A DNA stretch of 64,000 bases from Dromaius novaehollandiae (lineage: Eukaryota > Chordata > Aves > Casuariiformes > Dromaiidae): the NCBI RefSeq assembly GCF_036370855.1, contig NW_026991412.1:62001-126000 (forward strand). Reading direction: 5' to 3'. Positions 11,446 to 25,400 of this stretch are shown piece after piece. The notes under the pieces are model-generated. The model had not been told where the DNA came from. It did no database searches and saw nothing but the letters and a program-made list of their open reading frames with translations. The position numbers and the translations under genes are program-made. Every line of letters begins with the position of its first letter. The first letter of the stretch is position 1.

Positions 11446-12239
11446 CATGCCTCTTCTCCATGCAATTCTTAACTGTTAGGTAGTAGGCAAAAAACTCTTG
11501 AAAGAATTGGGTTTAAGAAGTCCAATTGTGTAGTAAGATGGAATTGTGGAGGAAATGATGCCTTGTAAGTCAATAGACTAATACTGTAAAAAGCTATCAA
11601 TCAGCCAAGCTTTATTTCTTTATTTCTACTGAGAGAAAAATATTTAAGATACTACTAAGAGTAATCCCAGTGAGATAAGCTCTATATACTAATTTATAAA
11701 GCATAATAAAATATTCTTTAATGAAGATTTTAGTGAATTTTTATACATACACACATGCACACACACAGAAATCTATTTTTGCATTCACAAACATATATAT
11801 TCATATGGACACCAAAGAGTTTGTAGAAGCCAGTTACTCAAATAAAATTACAAATGTATTTTTAGCTAACATAAAATTCTGGTTCAGAACACTGTTTTGA
11901 CAAAAACCAGCTCACCTCTAAGCTTCTTAATTGTCCCACTGATTTTATGTGACTAATATTTATTTCTCTTAATTCAGTTTTAAGCAATGCAGAATGTCTA
12001 CAGCTGAACCAAACTAAGCTCTCCTCACAGTAAATGGAGAGACGTAGGCAATGAATAGGTAATGTTAATGTTAAATGTTTAAGATAATAATAACTGTGTT
12101 CTACGAGTTTCTCTCCAGTGATGATAAGCAGTGATCTGAGTGACTAATTCAGCTGTAAGCTTGGTAAGAGAAATATTACCTCTCAACTCCCCTCTTACAG
12201 AAAAAGTCATATATATGAATAATTCACTGAATCAAAATA

Positions 12240-12589
12240 CTAAACATGTTGTCTGGATTTATTACTAAAGAGGCTGTGTGTTTGTCTTCTGATGACACAA
12301 GCAGTCTTGCTAACAAGGCTGACTTCGGCATCGTACCACAACTATGTGCATCACCACGCACTGAGGCAGTCAGTGGCAGGTCACTCTGGGCTCTACCAGA
12401 ACGAACAACACTTGTTAAAGAGCCAGTCCTGGAGACCAGGGGCAAAAGTTGCTTGTAGCTGCCATCATTTAAGGACACCGCAGCTGGACAGGCAGACAAA
12501 GCGGTGCTGGTAGGAGAGTGTAAATACAAGATATGTTCTGAGTCTTTCTGGTTGAAGACATTCTCTAAAAACTCTTCTACACATGCTGT
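12240..12589. other. Mid-GC segment beside the CR1 fragment, unassigned
   Basis: Base composition rises here, and short ORFs occur on both strands (for example 12224-12529 minus and 12246-12458 plus), with no family I recognise. It may be an old degraded repeat. Copy at 55977-56326. Confidence 0.35.
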
Positions 12590-13510
12590 GATCTAACACC
12601 CTCCCATCAGATATTTATAAACATCCCTGTGGCCCTTTGCTGGAATCGCTCCAGTAGCTCCATGTCTCTCTCGTACTGGGGAGCAAGGAGCCGGACCCAG
12701 CCTGACTCCAGGTGTGGCCTCAGCAGTGCTGAGCAGAGGGGAGGGATCCCCTCCTGCAACCCGCTTGCAACACTCTTCCTAGTGCAGCTGTTAAGCTCAG
12801 GCTGGAGCTGGAGCTAATGCAGCTCAGGACGATATCAGCCACCTCTGCCACGAGGGCTGTTGTTGACTTGTGTCCAACTTGTTGTCTGCCAGGACCTCGA
12901 GGTCCTTCTCTGCAAAACTGCTCTCCAGCCCATCAGTCCCCAGTTTGTCCTGGTGCATGGAGTTACTCTGCCCCACCACCACCCAGGTGCAGGCCTTTAC
13001 ATTTCCTTTTATTGAACTTTGTGAGGTCACTCTCTGCCCATTTCTCCAGTCTGTCAAGGTCCCTCTGAATGGCAGTACAACCATCTGATGTATCTGCTGC
13101 TCTTCTCAGCTTTGTATCATCTGCAAACTTGCTGGTGATGCACTGTGTCCCATCATCCACTTTTCTGACCTGTACTTCATCAAGACCATGAGGATATTAT
13201 GGGAGACAGTGCCAAAAGCCTTCCTGAAGCCAAGGGAGACAACATGCCCTGCTCTCCTCTCATCCACCAAGCCGGTCATCTCGTCACAGAAGGGGATCAG
13301 GCTGATCAAGCACTATTTCCCCTTTGTAAATCTGTGCTGACTGCTCCCAGTCACTTTCCTGTCCTTCACATGGCTGGAAATAATACCCAGGATTAATTAC
13401 TCCATCACCTTTGCAGGAATTTAAGGTGAGGTTGGCTGGCTTGCAGTTGCCCATATCCTCCTTCTTGCCCTTCTTAAGATAGTTGGGGTGACCCTGCAGG
13501 ACAACATAAA
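12590..13510 (-). mobile_element. CR1-type non-LTR retrotransposon (LINE) fragment, copy 1
   Basis: Minus-strand translations show the end of a CR1 reverse transcriptase. KKGKKEDMGNCKPANLT and VSLGFRKAFGTVSHNIL lie near 13480 and 13240. KFADDTKLRRAAD and RDLDRLEKWAESDLTKFNKR lie near 13100-13000. These segments sit in different frames with stops between them, so the coding part is degraded. The low-coordinate part resembles the CR1 3' UTR. Most of the 5' part of a full-length CR1 is missing, and no clear terminal octamer repeat is seen, so the 3' end also looks incomplete. End positions are approximate. Confidence 0.88.
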
Positions 13511-16500
13511 AGATCATTTTGAAGCAACTTTGTTTAAACTGTCAGGATGCTCTATGGGAAATAAGTTTATATTAGTCAGTAAGTTCAGCAGAGTCAGCCC
13601 ATTTGCCGTCTCTAGTTCCACCACAACCTTAGAGTAAGGCTATGGGCTGGGTCCCATTTAAACTTTAGGTGCCTGTGTGTAGACATCTACACCTATCACA
13701 GTCACACTGTATTCCTTTCATAGAAAGAAATCGTTACTTCTAGATTCATTTGATGTATTTCATATGTTTTTTGGACAGAACAAGGTGAGTTACACTGTTT
13801 TACACAGTGTTTTTTCCAATGCCTGTTCAGTAAGCAAAGGTTAACTGGCTCAGCTGCAGACAGCTACATTGTAAAACACAAATTTAGTTAGATGACTCTA
13901 GCGCTTCAGCACTGCAGGTAAATGTAATTTTCACAGTAGCAGGAGAGGGCTGTCAGTGGTGTAATTTCTGAAAGTCCTGGTCGCAGCTGGCAGAGGCTGC
14001 TTTTCTGGTGTGATGATCCGATTATAAGATCAGGGCAGAGCAAACAACCGATGATTGTTCTGATGCAAGAAAAAGACACAGTCTTTAGAGGTAATTAAAT
14101 GGCCCCTTACGCTTTGGTGAAATAAATACATAAAATAAATTGAAATAAATCCTTACTGGAAGCAATGATTAACCAGAAGTGAACAATAATTTCTTTAGAG
14201 ACCTGTAGGCTTTAACTTTCAGTGGACTAATAGCATCACAGGGGCCAAAATAGATGGCATTTTTATTTGATTTTAGTGATGACTTATTCCTTATGCAAGT
14301 AATTTTCTGTGAAGATAAGAGTTTACGAGAGAGAAATCCTGAAATGTAAGTAGCTTATATAAACATCTCTCCAAGGAAATCTGTATTTTAAATTGCATTT
14401 ACTATTAAAGACATCATATCTTTAATTGAACTGAAAGAAAAATGTTTTCCACCATATTGTTCACAGATTTTGTAGGCTCTTAAAGTTCCATGATGGTGAT
14501 ATTTCTGATGTAATAGTTCTCCACCTTTAATCTTCATGATTTCATGAGATTCATCTATTTTATTCTCCCAACAACTTTTTATAATGAGAACACATTTTTT
14601 CTATACATTTTTAAGAGCTGTTATATGAATCAACATATGCAGTTATTAACGTGTACCTATATAGCAAAGTATATGTGTTAGAATACAAACGATTTTTTTT
14701 TTCCAGAGATATTCATCATTGGTACCGTGTATCAACCAAAACCAATAGAATTATATGCTGCTTTCAGAATTAAGCAGCATGACTCCTACTGCACTTAAAA
14801 TTTGAGCTCTTGCTAGTTCCTGGGGGATTCATGCATTCATGGTTAAATTTTGCTTCTCTGACACAGGAGGAAAGCTCATTTCTGCTACTTTTGCTTTACG
14901 TTAACAGAGCATGAAATAAACAAAAATTTATCATGATTCGTAGCATTAATTAACTAGACGTACTGATGTACCACAGATTTCATTTACATCAGTCCCACCA
15001 CAACAAAAAGATGTTTTGTCAGAACCATTCTTATCTTTCCCTTCCCAAATAATGTGTAACCAGGGAATAAAGTAAGAAATGGTATTTCATTTTGTACTAC
15101 ATAAAAATCATTTACTAATATAATGGGACCTACTGACAAGAATGAACTGTATGGACCAAGACACATGCAAATATCCTTCTAGCATTTAATCCAACATAAT
15201 ACAGATTTGTTTGTGTTTATTTATACATATATTTATTAATTCATGCTAGCAATCACAGAGAACTTCATGATTCAAAAAGCCTTAATTCCTCCCAAATTAT
15301 CAAACATAACTTGTTCTGTCTTTTTTTTTCCCCACTGAATTCCCTTCCCCCCCCCAACAACAAACAAAAACCCTTTCTTCCTAATAATTGGAGTGAATAA
15401 TTGAGTTAAAAGGCTATTTCTGTACTAGATACTGCTATCAAAACTCTGTTCTTATACGGTGATACTATGCAGAACTACATAAGTTGTGGACCCCATCGCT
15501 GTGTTTTGAACAGCTTTGCTCTAAGAAATTTTCAGCCTTTTGTTCATCTATTAAATGTAAGGAACACGATGTACTCCTTCAGAGGTATTTATTGAAAATA
15601 TTTTTCATTAGATCATGGTCAGTGTTGATCTCCGCAGGAGAATGTGTTGGTGGGGGGGATTGAAGGAGTTTCTTATTTTTCTGTTGTTGCATTAGATAAG
15701 CTTCTGAGCTGCCCAGTGTTGGAATCTGAGAGGTTTCAGGTAGCATTTTTCAGGGTTTCTTTTTTCTTTTGTAATTTATAGATTAGAGCTTTTCAGATTA
15801 ATTTTACAGTGATTGTAATAACAATTAACTGCGGTGCTTATGCCTATTAGAGTTGAGACTGTGGCCTATGAAGATTAAATTCACTTGTCACTGAACTGTA
15901 AATATTTCTTGTATGAAACACAGTGATATTCTGCTAGTCTTTGTATCCAGGAGAATAAGACTGTTAACAAGGAAGAACCCTATGCCAGTCACTAAGAACC
16001 ACATAACCTATGGAAATCTCTTAAGAGAAAAAACAAAATCTGACCAAATTAGCTGCCTAATTTCAGCACTGAAATGTCTAATAAGTAGTCTGTGGTCATC
16101 AGCTGTGAAATACAGACTACGAAAATCAGGTAGCATGGTTCCAAGCACTGTTCATGCAATTTTATATTAAACAGTACTGGATAAAATAGGAATAATCTAG
16201 CAATAAGGTCAGAAATTCTCAGGAAAGCCCTTGTTCAGATAAATGCCTGATCTCTCTTACCTTCTCTTATGGTCTTGGCTATACAGTGATGCATTTTTGT
16301 GCATTTTCAATGGGAAAACTGAACAATGTTTTCACCCTTGTGCTTAGGGTACTCTCTCAAATTTGAGGAACTTGGGTGAATATCCTCAGCAACCTGGTGA
16401 AAGTCTAGATTTCCAATGCCTTGGGACAGTGCTGGAACTGTTAGATTATTATAAAATGATTGTTGGCCCTATTAACTACAGAATAAACATTGAAAATGTT

Positions 16501-17722
16501 AATCAAAATCTGATCACATGCAACTTCTCAGATACTTCTGAAGATGAGAGATTTTGAAAATTCTTCAGTCGTATCTGGACAGTAATGAATTTTAAGAAGG
16601 AGATGGACGACTTTCTGCTCTTTCTACTCAAAAAGTATGTCTTTAATCATGTACATTTCAACTTATAGGTTAGTTACTTGATTATCACAAAAGGACATAG
16701 AGTATTTGAGGTATAGATCATAATGAAAGATCATTTTTCTGGCTTGCTATTTGAGATTTTGGGAAATTTCAGCATATGGCTTCCCAGGTAGGTGGAATAT
16801 AGTTAAACAATTTCTGGTGAAATGTTGCACTAAAAAATAATGGATCAATTGCTTCTGTTAGAAGAATCAAACTGAAAGCTATCGTGAAGAATTTGCACAC
16901 CTAAAACTGTATTGATTTCTCTACACACCATTACTTTGTTTACTGGATATGGCTTTTCTATCACAACAACAGTTTGCTTACTTTCTTTAAAAAGCATCTC
17001 TACAGCTTTGGCTTCAGATAAGCCTCTAAGCAACTTAGCAGCAATTATCATTTAGACTGCTATGCTTAAACAGGAATTGAAAGAAACTCAGAAGCAGCCT
17101 CTTGAACGGCCTGTTCTTTCTCTGCCCTTTTGTGAAGATCGCTTTGCATTGAAAGCCGCAGGACCCGACCGTTCAAAGACAGCCCTAGCAGTACTCTGCT
17201 GTCTCACATTCTTTCTACTGACTGGCATTTGCTTGGTGAGGAGTACAGGACTCCTGCGTGTGCGACACACACAAGTATCCTCTGAACAGAGGCTTGGGTG
17301 CTGGAAGTACTGGTGGGCCTCTGCTGAGCTTTCTACATGGCTAAGGAGGGGCACCAGAGAGGAGAAGGTCTTCCAGTCAGTCCTTACTTCCACACGGCTG
17401 GGGCTGTAAAAAGCAGAGCCAAAACACACAGGAATGGCCAGAGGCTGCTACTCCAGACTCCAGAAAGCGAATCCCCATCTGGCCAGAACGCAGTCCCCCC
17501 CCACAGACAAATATGCTCTGGAATCACTCGCCCACCTCACGGTGTTCAAGGTCAGCTCCAGACGCACAGCCCTCTCCAGCTCCCCCCCATACAGACACAG
17601 CTCAAGCACACTGCCAGCACAGCTGGGCCACGCACACAACAGCCCTGCTTTGGCCAGTGGCTTGTCAAGAGGCCCTCCACCCCAAGGAAGCACCTCGTGG
17701 ATTTCTGTTCAATAGGCAATGT
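13511..17722. other. AT-rich spacer leading to MROH 3' end (copy 1)
   Basis: No gene recognised. Short ORFs at 16363-16557 (plus, 64 codons) and 16845-17051 (minus, 68 codons) are the least random-looking but match nothing I know. GC content rises sharply from about 17050 toward the MROH gene. The copy runs 57248-61459. Confidence 0.5.
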
Positions 17723-17728
17723 TTTATT
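17723..17728 (-). terminator. Poly(A) signal AATAAA of MROH gene, copy 1
   Basis: The plus-strand TTTATT at this site reads AATAAA on the gene strand, about 120 bp after the TAG at 17848-17850. This gives a short 3' UTR with cleavage expected near 17700. It is a canonical hexamer in the expected place; use is inferred. Confidence 0.75.
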
Positions 17729-17847
17729 TCAGTCAGCTGATTGCACTGGCTCCGTGGTAACACTCTGTGGACTGCCTGCTCTTGCCTTGCCTGTCTTGCC
17801 TTCCCGCTGCTCACTTTCTGCACTCAAAGATGTTTTTGGAGGACCTC

Positions 17848-20800
17848 CTAGTTGCTCCGAAGATTCCTGAGCTCCACCCAGTTGTCTCTGAGGACTTGAG
17901 CTGCTGCCTGCTGCACACTGGGATGCTCGTCTCCGTGGAACAAGTGGAGAGCTGAAAATGACACAGGCAGATTCCTAAATGACTGCCAAAGCCCAGGACC
18001 GAACGGTCGTGCCGTCCCTGACTCTCTGAGCGAGCACCACTCGAGAAAGCTGGGCAGCTTTCCCTGGGCTCAGTCCTGGGAGAGGGAGGGAAGGGTGGGA
18101 GATGAGTGGTCTGCTTTGCACACTGTCACTGCAAACCCTTGGCCTTCTGCACATAGTCAGCGAGAGAAGCTCTCTCCTGGCACCAAAGCTTCCTCCATCA
18201 GGAGTCTTCCATCTCCCTCTAAGTGGCCAGGAGGCTTCTTCTACTTCAGCCATTTGGCCGAATGTGTGCAAAAGCTTAGTTTCTCAAGAGCCTGACTTTT
18301 CCCAGCGGTTACCCAAAAGACATTCAGAGTTTATCAGGAGCTTCTCTCTCTGGGGATGCAAGAGCACGGAGGCCATGTGCAGCTGACATAAAGTCATACC
18401 CAGGATGAGTATTGGGGCACGACACCAGAGAGAAGGGGCAGCGTTGGGCAGTGGAAGGTGGTGACATCTTTCCATGGAATGCAGGAAGGGCAACTGTAAC
18501 CTACCTGTGCTCAGAAAACTCGTACTGTGCTCTCTCAGCCACTGGCTGTCTGCGTTTTCCAGGATAACACCTAGTCGCACAATGCAAATAAGTAAACATC
18601 AAGGCACTTCCTGTGGTAGCCCTAATTCCCAATCTAGTCGCTTCCTGGTCTTGGACAATGGATGATAGGCTTTGGGGAGCAGGGGAAAGCTAGAAATACC
18701 AAACCAGAAGGGTCCCTCCCGCTTTAAAGTTCCTGGGCAGAAGCAGGAGGCAGAGCTGAGCAACTGTGTGCGCCAGGGGCCAAGCCTAATGTGGAGCACT
18801 AATTCCACTGTGCCTTTGCTAGAGACTTCAGCCCCTTTACAGCCTGTAACTAATTCCTCCTGCTGCCACCCTCCTAAGGCAGGTGACTGTCCCTGGTGCC
18901 ACTGCAGAGAAAGTGGAGATTGTCCTTTGCTGTCTCTTGCAGGGAGCAGCAGAAGAGAATATCAGCTTTGTCTCTTACCAGCTAATTGGATGGCTGCAGT
19001 CCGCATCCCCCAACACGAGCTCCAGAAGTAGGTCTGGAGGGTGTCATAGACGCTTTGCAGAAGCTCTGGCATGTCTCTGGCCTGGTAGAAAACAGAGAAA
19101 CAGGAGTTCTTTGGCTGAAAAGGCCCTGCCATTGACCCTTGGCAAAGAGGGCAGATGAACTAGGAGAGGAAGGAAAGAGACGGAGGCTGCAAGGGACTGA
19201 CAGTTCCCATCATTGCCATGCTAGTTCCCACCCTACCACTTCCCAGAAGGCCGCTCCATGCTCCAGGTCTCTGAGCCAGGGAAAGTCACTGCCACCAGGC
19301 AGTCTCACCCTGGGCCACAGCTTACTCACCAGGTGACTGCAGACAGCTTCCTGGAGCTCTTCTGCACTCTTCTCGGTGTTCAGAGCAACTTGGGTTTGCA
19401 GCTTCTGCAGGCCCAGGAATGGAGTGCAGAGCAGGAAAGTGCTTCGACAGGCCTGAAAAGGAGAGTTGCCCCAGCTCAGCCCTCCCCAGGACCAGCGAGG
19501 TGCCTTTCAAGGGACCTCATTGAGCTGAGCCCTGCTGTTCTCTTTCAAGAGGGGGGGATGTTTCACTCAACGCCATTTATAGAAAGGAGAGGGGAGGGAT
19601 TGCAACAGCAGCCATCGTTCCCCTGGCCTGGTATGTGGCACTCCAGAGAGAGTATCGGTGCCTGAGAGCTGTCGCCGCACGATAGCTGTTAACTGATGTG
19701 CCCTTGGGAGAAGCCCCGGATCTCAGGAAGCAGGGGAGATCAGAAGGGACATGGTCAGCAAAGGCTTGGAGGCCTGAGCACTGCGGAGTCTGGGAAGACT
19801 GTCCTGCACCTCAAACAGAAAATGCTGTTGGAAGAGTTTGAGGTTGTCTTTCCATGCAGAGACATTATCAGGAAGGCCAGTATTGCTCTGCTGTTACCAT
19901 GTAGCACCCTCCTCATGAAGAAAGAAGTGAAAGGTGGCTCTTACATTGCAAACTTCTGGATCTGGGTCCTGAAGATGGAGCATAATTCTGGTCCACGTAG
20001 AAGTTGTAATTTCTTTGCCGAGAAAAGATTTCCATTTCCTCTTGGCAGAGGAGGCCAGGACTCCATACAAGGTGAAGGCTGAGGAACGAAGGACTGCCTC
20101 GTCCTGCAATCAGGAAACCCCAGTCACCAAGTTGCTGCCTAGGACCCCAAAACAAACATCTCCTGGCCAGCCAAATGCTGAGCCCATATCCTGAGCAATG
20201 GTTCTAGGCAGTTTGTCCAAGGCCAGAGGATCAAGAGAATCCATTTCTTTGAAAGACACCATTTGGCATCAAGAAAGGGTTGCCTTATGCTGAGTCTTTC
20301 CTTGTCCATTGCTCAGCTTCTCAGGACCGTGCCTCCTGAGCTACTGGGCACTTAGGCTTTTGGTCTCCGAGGTCCTCAAACACTTTACTGGCACCTGACA
20401 GAGAGCTAAAAACCTAGAAGCTCTTGGACTCCAAAGTTCCCAGACTCAGAGCCACCTGGCAGCCTCACACGTTCCTAAGGCTTCAGGGCTTTCACACAGA
20501 GACAGCCCTCCAGGTGGCCTGTAAGGGAGTTGTAAACAGTCAGTTTCCATTTCCCTCAGAAAAAGAAAAAAAACCCCTCAGATTCAAAAGGCTCTACAAA
20601 ATGGAATACTTGATTCCAGTTGGTACTGCTCTGTGGAAGAACTCCGGCTCAGAAGACTCTGTTGTGGTCTGTCATACCACAGCATGGGCACCTCTCATGT
20701 CAGAGCAAGTGAACTCCCGCCATTTGCGAGGAGCATCTAAGCAAGTCTTCCAGACTGTAGAGGCCATGGAGAGGAAGAGGCAGTCCAAGGCGCAAGCCCT

Positions 20801-22460
20801 CCTTTCCAGGGTAGATGCTGAAAAGACCCAGGGTACAGAGCTAGGCAAAGGAGACCCTCAACACCCCTCTTCCTCTCCATTGACAATGAAAGAACCTGTG
20901 AGGGCTAGACCAGACATGGAGAACTACTGTGAAGGGAGGTGACGTCCTCCCTCAGTGTCCAGCCTTTCTTCACTCCTTCCCAAGGGCAATCCAAAGGTGA
21001 TTAGCTCGCTATGGAGCTAGGAATCAGCAGACATCATCCCAAGTCTCATCAGTTTCTCTTCAGGCTTTTCTAGGAATGAGGCTTCTTCCCTGAACCCAAA
21101 CAGTCCTCATCTGTGCTTGCTCACATCATACCTTTCAGATGATCTCACAGACTACTCAAACAAGAGTTACCTACTGCTCGTTCACTTACGACATCAAAGA
21201 AAGTCTTGGTATAAAGGGCGATTTCTTTAAAGGTGACTCCAATGTCCTTCTCTCCCAGCTCTGCCACCACTTTCGCCAGAGCTGACAAACTCTCGCCCAC
21301 GATCTCAGAAGAGGTGACGTCCTTGATGGCCCTCATTAACGCCTTCAGAATGGCCTTCTTGTGCTTTCTCAGCTGTCAAAGCAGAAGGCACACAAGAGCT
21401 CCTCACCATTCATGCCTACAGCAGAAGTTCTTTACCATTTCTCCCAAGAACAGAATTGGCAAGAAACCAGTCCAGAGCACACCTTAGCCCAAGGCTACAC
21501 ACTCTGTCTCCAGTTGCACCTTTGAAGCCAGAGTGATGTCGGAGAATGGAGCATGGTCTTAAGACACACCAGAATTTCCCTGTTGTGGTTGGTCCAGCTT
21601 CTGTAAGCCTTGTGCAGCTCTTTACCAGGACCTGTCTGGTTAGGAGCTTTCTGTAGTGAGTGCAAGCTCATGCTCACCTTCTCAGGTGCTCCACTGGCCA
21701 GATTGCCCAGGCCCCTCACTGCCATCCGGCGCACAGTGCTGCTGGCATCCAGGGATTTGTCCACCAATGCACGGCGGACAGGCTGAAGTAGCTTCCACTT
21801 CTGAAGCATTGGCGCCTTCATCAGCTAGGAAAGAGCACCATGACCATTAGCATTAGATTGATCCTGAGCACTCATGGCACATGCGTAACTGTTCATGGAT
21901 TCCAGCATGGCTGGGATACTTTCTGCTAGGATCTTCCTGGAGAAAGAGATGGCCGAGACAGCAGCTTGCAAAGACAACTGCTCTCAAGCCTTCCTTTTCC
22001 ACCTTCTGTCTTACCTCAGCAAAGAAAGATGCTGCCATGATCCTCAGGTTTGCTGATGGCGAGTCCAGCCATGGCAAGACAGCACGTATGGTGGTCACCG
22101 TGACCACATCAGTTTGGAGGAGAACACTGCACACACAACACAAGAAGACAAGAAGGCGACAGAGTATGAGGTTCCAACAGTCAGCTGCTGTGATGCAGAC
22201 GGTCTTCTTTGGCAACTCAGGACAGCCTCCCCAGGCAGATATGCTGGAGAGGTTCCCATCCAGACCGTTTCTGGCTTACAGTCACCCCCAAGAAGGAGAG
22301 AAGGCCTCCACGAGGCTCTTACCTAGTCAGCAGACACATGCCCTCATGGTATGTCCGGGGATTTTCAAGAAAAGCCCATGTGTTCTGCTTCCGGAGAATC
22401 CCCATGCATTTCTCACTGATGCACTTGCAGAGCACAGTATCTAATGCTTTGATGGAAAGC
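17848..22460 (-). other. MROH2-like: MROH exons 33-41 (residues about 1246-1623, C-terminal maestro block)
   Basis: Coding exons, high to low: 22323-22460, 22015-22126, 21678-21824, 21190-21372, 19945-20103, 19330-19452, 18979-19081, 18505-18570, 17848-17951. Exon 33 has NTWAFLENPRTYHEGMCLL. Exon 34 ends RIMAASFFAE and joins LMKAPMLQKWKLLQPVRRAL in exon 35. Exon 36 has SEIVGESLSALAKVVAELGE. Exon 37 starts DEAVLRSSAFTLYGVLA and ends HLQDPDPEVCN. Exon 38 starts ACRSTFLLCTPFLGLQ. The last exon ends AAAQVLRDNWVELRNLRSN and stop. This matches the conserved C-terminal maestro region of the family. Confidence 0.9.
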
Positions 22461-25400
22461 CTGATTGAAAAGAATATACATATGTCAGAATCGGAGCACT
22501 TGAGACTGTGTCAGGATCACTGAGGAAGCTCAGCCACTTTCAGAGGCACTCATTAACTTCTTCCAAGCCCCAGCGAGTAATACTCAAAGCACCCCCTGAA
22601 AGCACACTTCATAATCCCAAAGGGCATCAGGCTAAAAGGAAACTGGCATGATCACTCGCTTTGATGCCCCCAAACTCACTGAACACAGGGGAAAACCCGG
22701 AAGCCTCAACTTCTTTGATGCTAGAACCTGAGGGGTCTTCTGCAGTACCAGAGTACCATTTATGCAAAAGATGCACAACAAGGTCCTCCGAGCTGGGGAA
22801 ATGAATTGCAGTGGGCAGGAATCACCATGCTGTCGCTGCATCACCACTTGTGGGTTCCCCAAACAGACTAGTAATGGTAGAAGAGGAGGCCCAGCACAGC
22901 TTGAGGGGACAGTCGCCCTTGCAAGGCCAAGAGGTACTTTGTTCTCTGTCATTCATATAAGCAAAGTCTCTCAGGGTTCATACACCAAAAAGAAAAAAAA
23001 GAGAGAGAGAAAAACAAACAGCACCCCAAGCGATGTTTGGAAACCTGCTGTGGCCACTGTCTGGACAAAGAGAAATTCAGTTCTGGTTTCCTAAGGAAAG
23101 GATTAAACATGGTGACTGCAGAAATCTTGTCCATGGAGCACAGAAGCCTCTCTCATAGGAAGAACAGCTACCTTCAAGGCTATAAGACTGGAAGGACCAG
23201 AAGGATGTCCTGCCATATCCTCCAGTGCTGACAAACGGGTCGACTCAGCTGAAGGCCAGGGAGCTGTCTCCACTCATGTCTGGTGAGGCAGGAATGTTCC
23301 TGCTTTCATCAAACCCCAATCATTGAATAACTGAGACTTTTGATTCAGAAGCACCTCCAAAGGGGAATAAAATCATCCAAGGATGCCCAGGGAAGACTAA
23401 TAACAAAGTAGACAAAAACCAAGCCCAAAGAAATAGATGAAACAGCAGAATTCCCTGTGCATGACACAGAGTAAACCAATAGGCGAATTTTAGCTGTGCT
23501 GAGAGGGCCAGTTCCGCCTTCATTTCTGCTGTAGCTTTTCCTCACCAGGGCCACACAAGATTTTCTTCAGACTAGCTCCCACCAGCCTACTTTTTCAAAA
23601 GCATATTGAGCTCATGCTAGGGCACAAGAGACAACTCACAGGCTTTTTAAGAAAGTGGAGCAAAGCCTGACAAGAACGCAGAGAGAGGAGACAGACATAG
23701 ACAAAGACTGGCTTGGTGAGGTGAGCTAAAGCTGCATCCTTCATCTCTGCCCGTTTTGCTCATTACCTGCAAGGACTGCTGCCTTCACCACTTGCCACAA
23801 GGACTGGCTCGTCTTCAACTCTTCCTGCAGATGAAGGCAGCTCCTTTCCAAGAGTGTTGCTGATTTGTTTCAGCAGCATTGGAAACAGCCGTGGCAGCAG
23901 GAGAGACACACTTTCCCGGGGCTCCAGGGAATACACCAGCTCACGGAGGGCACAGGTTACCTATGAAGAAATGCCGTCACAAACCACTTGGAAAGGAAGA
24001 GCTTTTGCCACCACTTACCCCACCTGCCTGCCCGCCTGCCTGGCTGCTCTCCTCTGGAGCTCTGACTTCTGCCACAAGCTTGTGGATGGGCAACAACAAG
24101 CTCTCACAGCTTCTCACAGTGATCAAAATGAGAATGACCCAGCAAAGCACACTGTGAGGCTTCTGCATGTGGATTTACAAGTGCCTGTGTACCAGGAGGA
24201 TGTCCAACCCCTCGCTTTCATTCCACGGGATCCTCAGCCAAAGAGGGGCAGAAATGTCACTTCACATACCATGAGAGGCTCCAGCGCAGCCAGATTGTCG
24301 CTCCCTTCCTCATCGAGGCAGTTGCTTCTGGCGGGGGTGTCTTCAGCGCTCTCCAGTTTGCCCATTAGCAACTGGAGCATTTCAATTGCAAAGATGCCTC
24401 TGCCAAGAGTCCTCCACAGCTCCACGGTATCACTGCAGGTGAACAGTTTACCCGTGATCGCGTGTACTGTTGGGCCTGCAGCCCCTCAAAGGCAGGTTAA
24501 ATACTCCCCCCCTCCCAGCGCGGAGCTTTAGCAGCCCCAGTCCCTGGCAAGTCACAAGCACATGCTCTGGCAACAGTCGGACTTTTCTCCTCGGGGAAAG
24601 AGACAACTGGCTGCTGAACAGAGTCCCCTCTAGTGCCGCCAGGCTGTGGCGTCTCTGGGCTCCTGAAGTGGAAGGAGAGGGGAGGGGAACCTACCTGTCC
24701 ATGGGCAGGTGTCTCTGGAGGAGGCTGTTGGTTACTGCCTCAGGGTGATAGCAGCCCAGGACAGACACTGCCTCAAAGAGGAACTCCTTCAGGCTGCCCT
24801 GCTGAGCAGCTGGCAGATGATCGTAAAGGATTGTCAGGATTTCTGGCACCTGGAAGGGACAAGGAAAGAACAGCAGGTTGTTTTAGGCCTTTCCTAGGGC
24901 TTCCCTTAAAGCCAGACCAATTCTTCAGCACATGAGCAAGTCCTGCTTCCTTGACCATTTGTCAAGATCTCACCCTAAACTTCAGCCCTACCACTCCACA
25001 CAGTGGAGGGTTTTCTTTTGGGTCTAAGTGTGCTCCTTGCCCTCTCACGCACACAGATGTGCTGTCATTGCACATGCCTTGGCTCCCTTCTGTTTTCAGC
25101 TTCTCTTCTCATGCACACAAAAGACATTTTAACGTTTCACCCAGAGCAGTCTGAACGCTTCTAACTATGTGCTTGAAATAAGGCAACATCAAGACCTAAC
25201 ACATTCTTCACACCTTCCGAAGATACCATGCAGTGCCTGCACAAGGGCCTTCAGGTCCTTCCTGGAGGAACCAGCTCTCCAGGGATACTTGTCCTTGCCT
25301 CCAGCCTCCTCATTTCTCATAGATTTAACACCTTCCCCAGAGGGAACAACTTTGCTCTGGAGGAAGACATTTGGCAGATCCTTTCACCGCCAGAAACTGT

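Larger units (their letters stand above)
2668..12239. other. AT-rich spacer without recognisable gene (copy 1)
   Basis: Long AT-rich non-coding DNA. ORFs are under about 90 codons, unrelated to any family I recognise, and look like chance. Within it are a 40-bp tandem duplication (4178-4257), a hairpin (5362-5397), a TA/CA tract (7376-7429), paired hairpins (8511-8555), a GC-richer patch (about 8975-9125), an ATT tract (9531-9551) and a pyrimidine tract (11338-11445). The copy runs 46405-55976. Confidence 0.6.

Noticed and set aside
11242-11479. ORFs on both strands rich in R/G/E or P/L/S
   Set aside because: Direct products of the polypyrimidine tract.
16845-17051. 68-codon minus-strand ORF starting MIIAAKLLRGLSEAK
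   Set aside because: No family recognised, no splice or promoter context. Identical in both copies only because the units are near-identical, so this is not evidence of selection.
21853-21945. Possible extra MROH exon after a good acceptor (reading KILAESIPAMLESM in one frame)
   Set aside because: Exon 34 joins exon 35 directly in phase with a continuous family-like peptide (SFFAE to LMKAP). The extra segment would need an unmatched phase.
23767-23840. Alternative frame in exon 32 reading EELKTSQSLWQVVKAAVLAG
   Set aside because: It looks helical, but joining it to exon 33 gives an early stop. The other frame continues correctly into exon 33.
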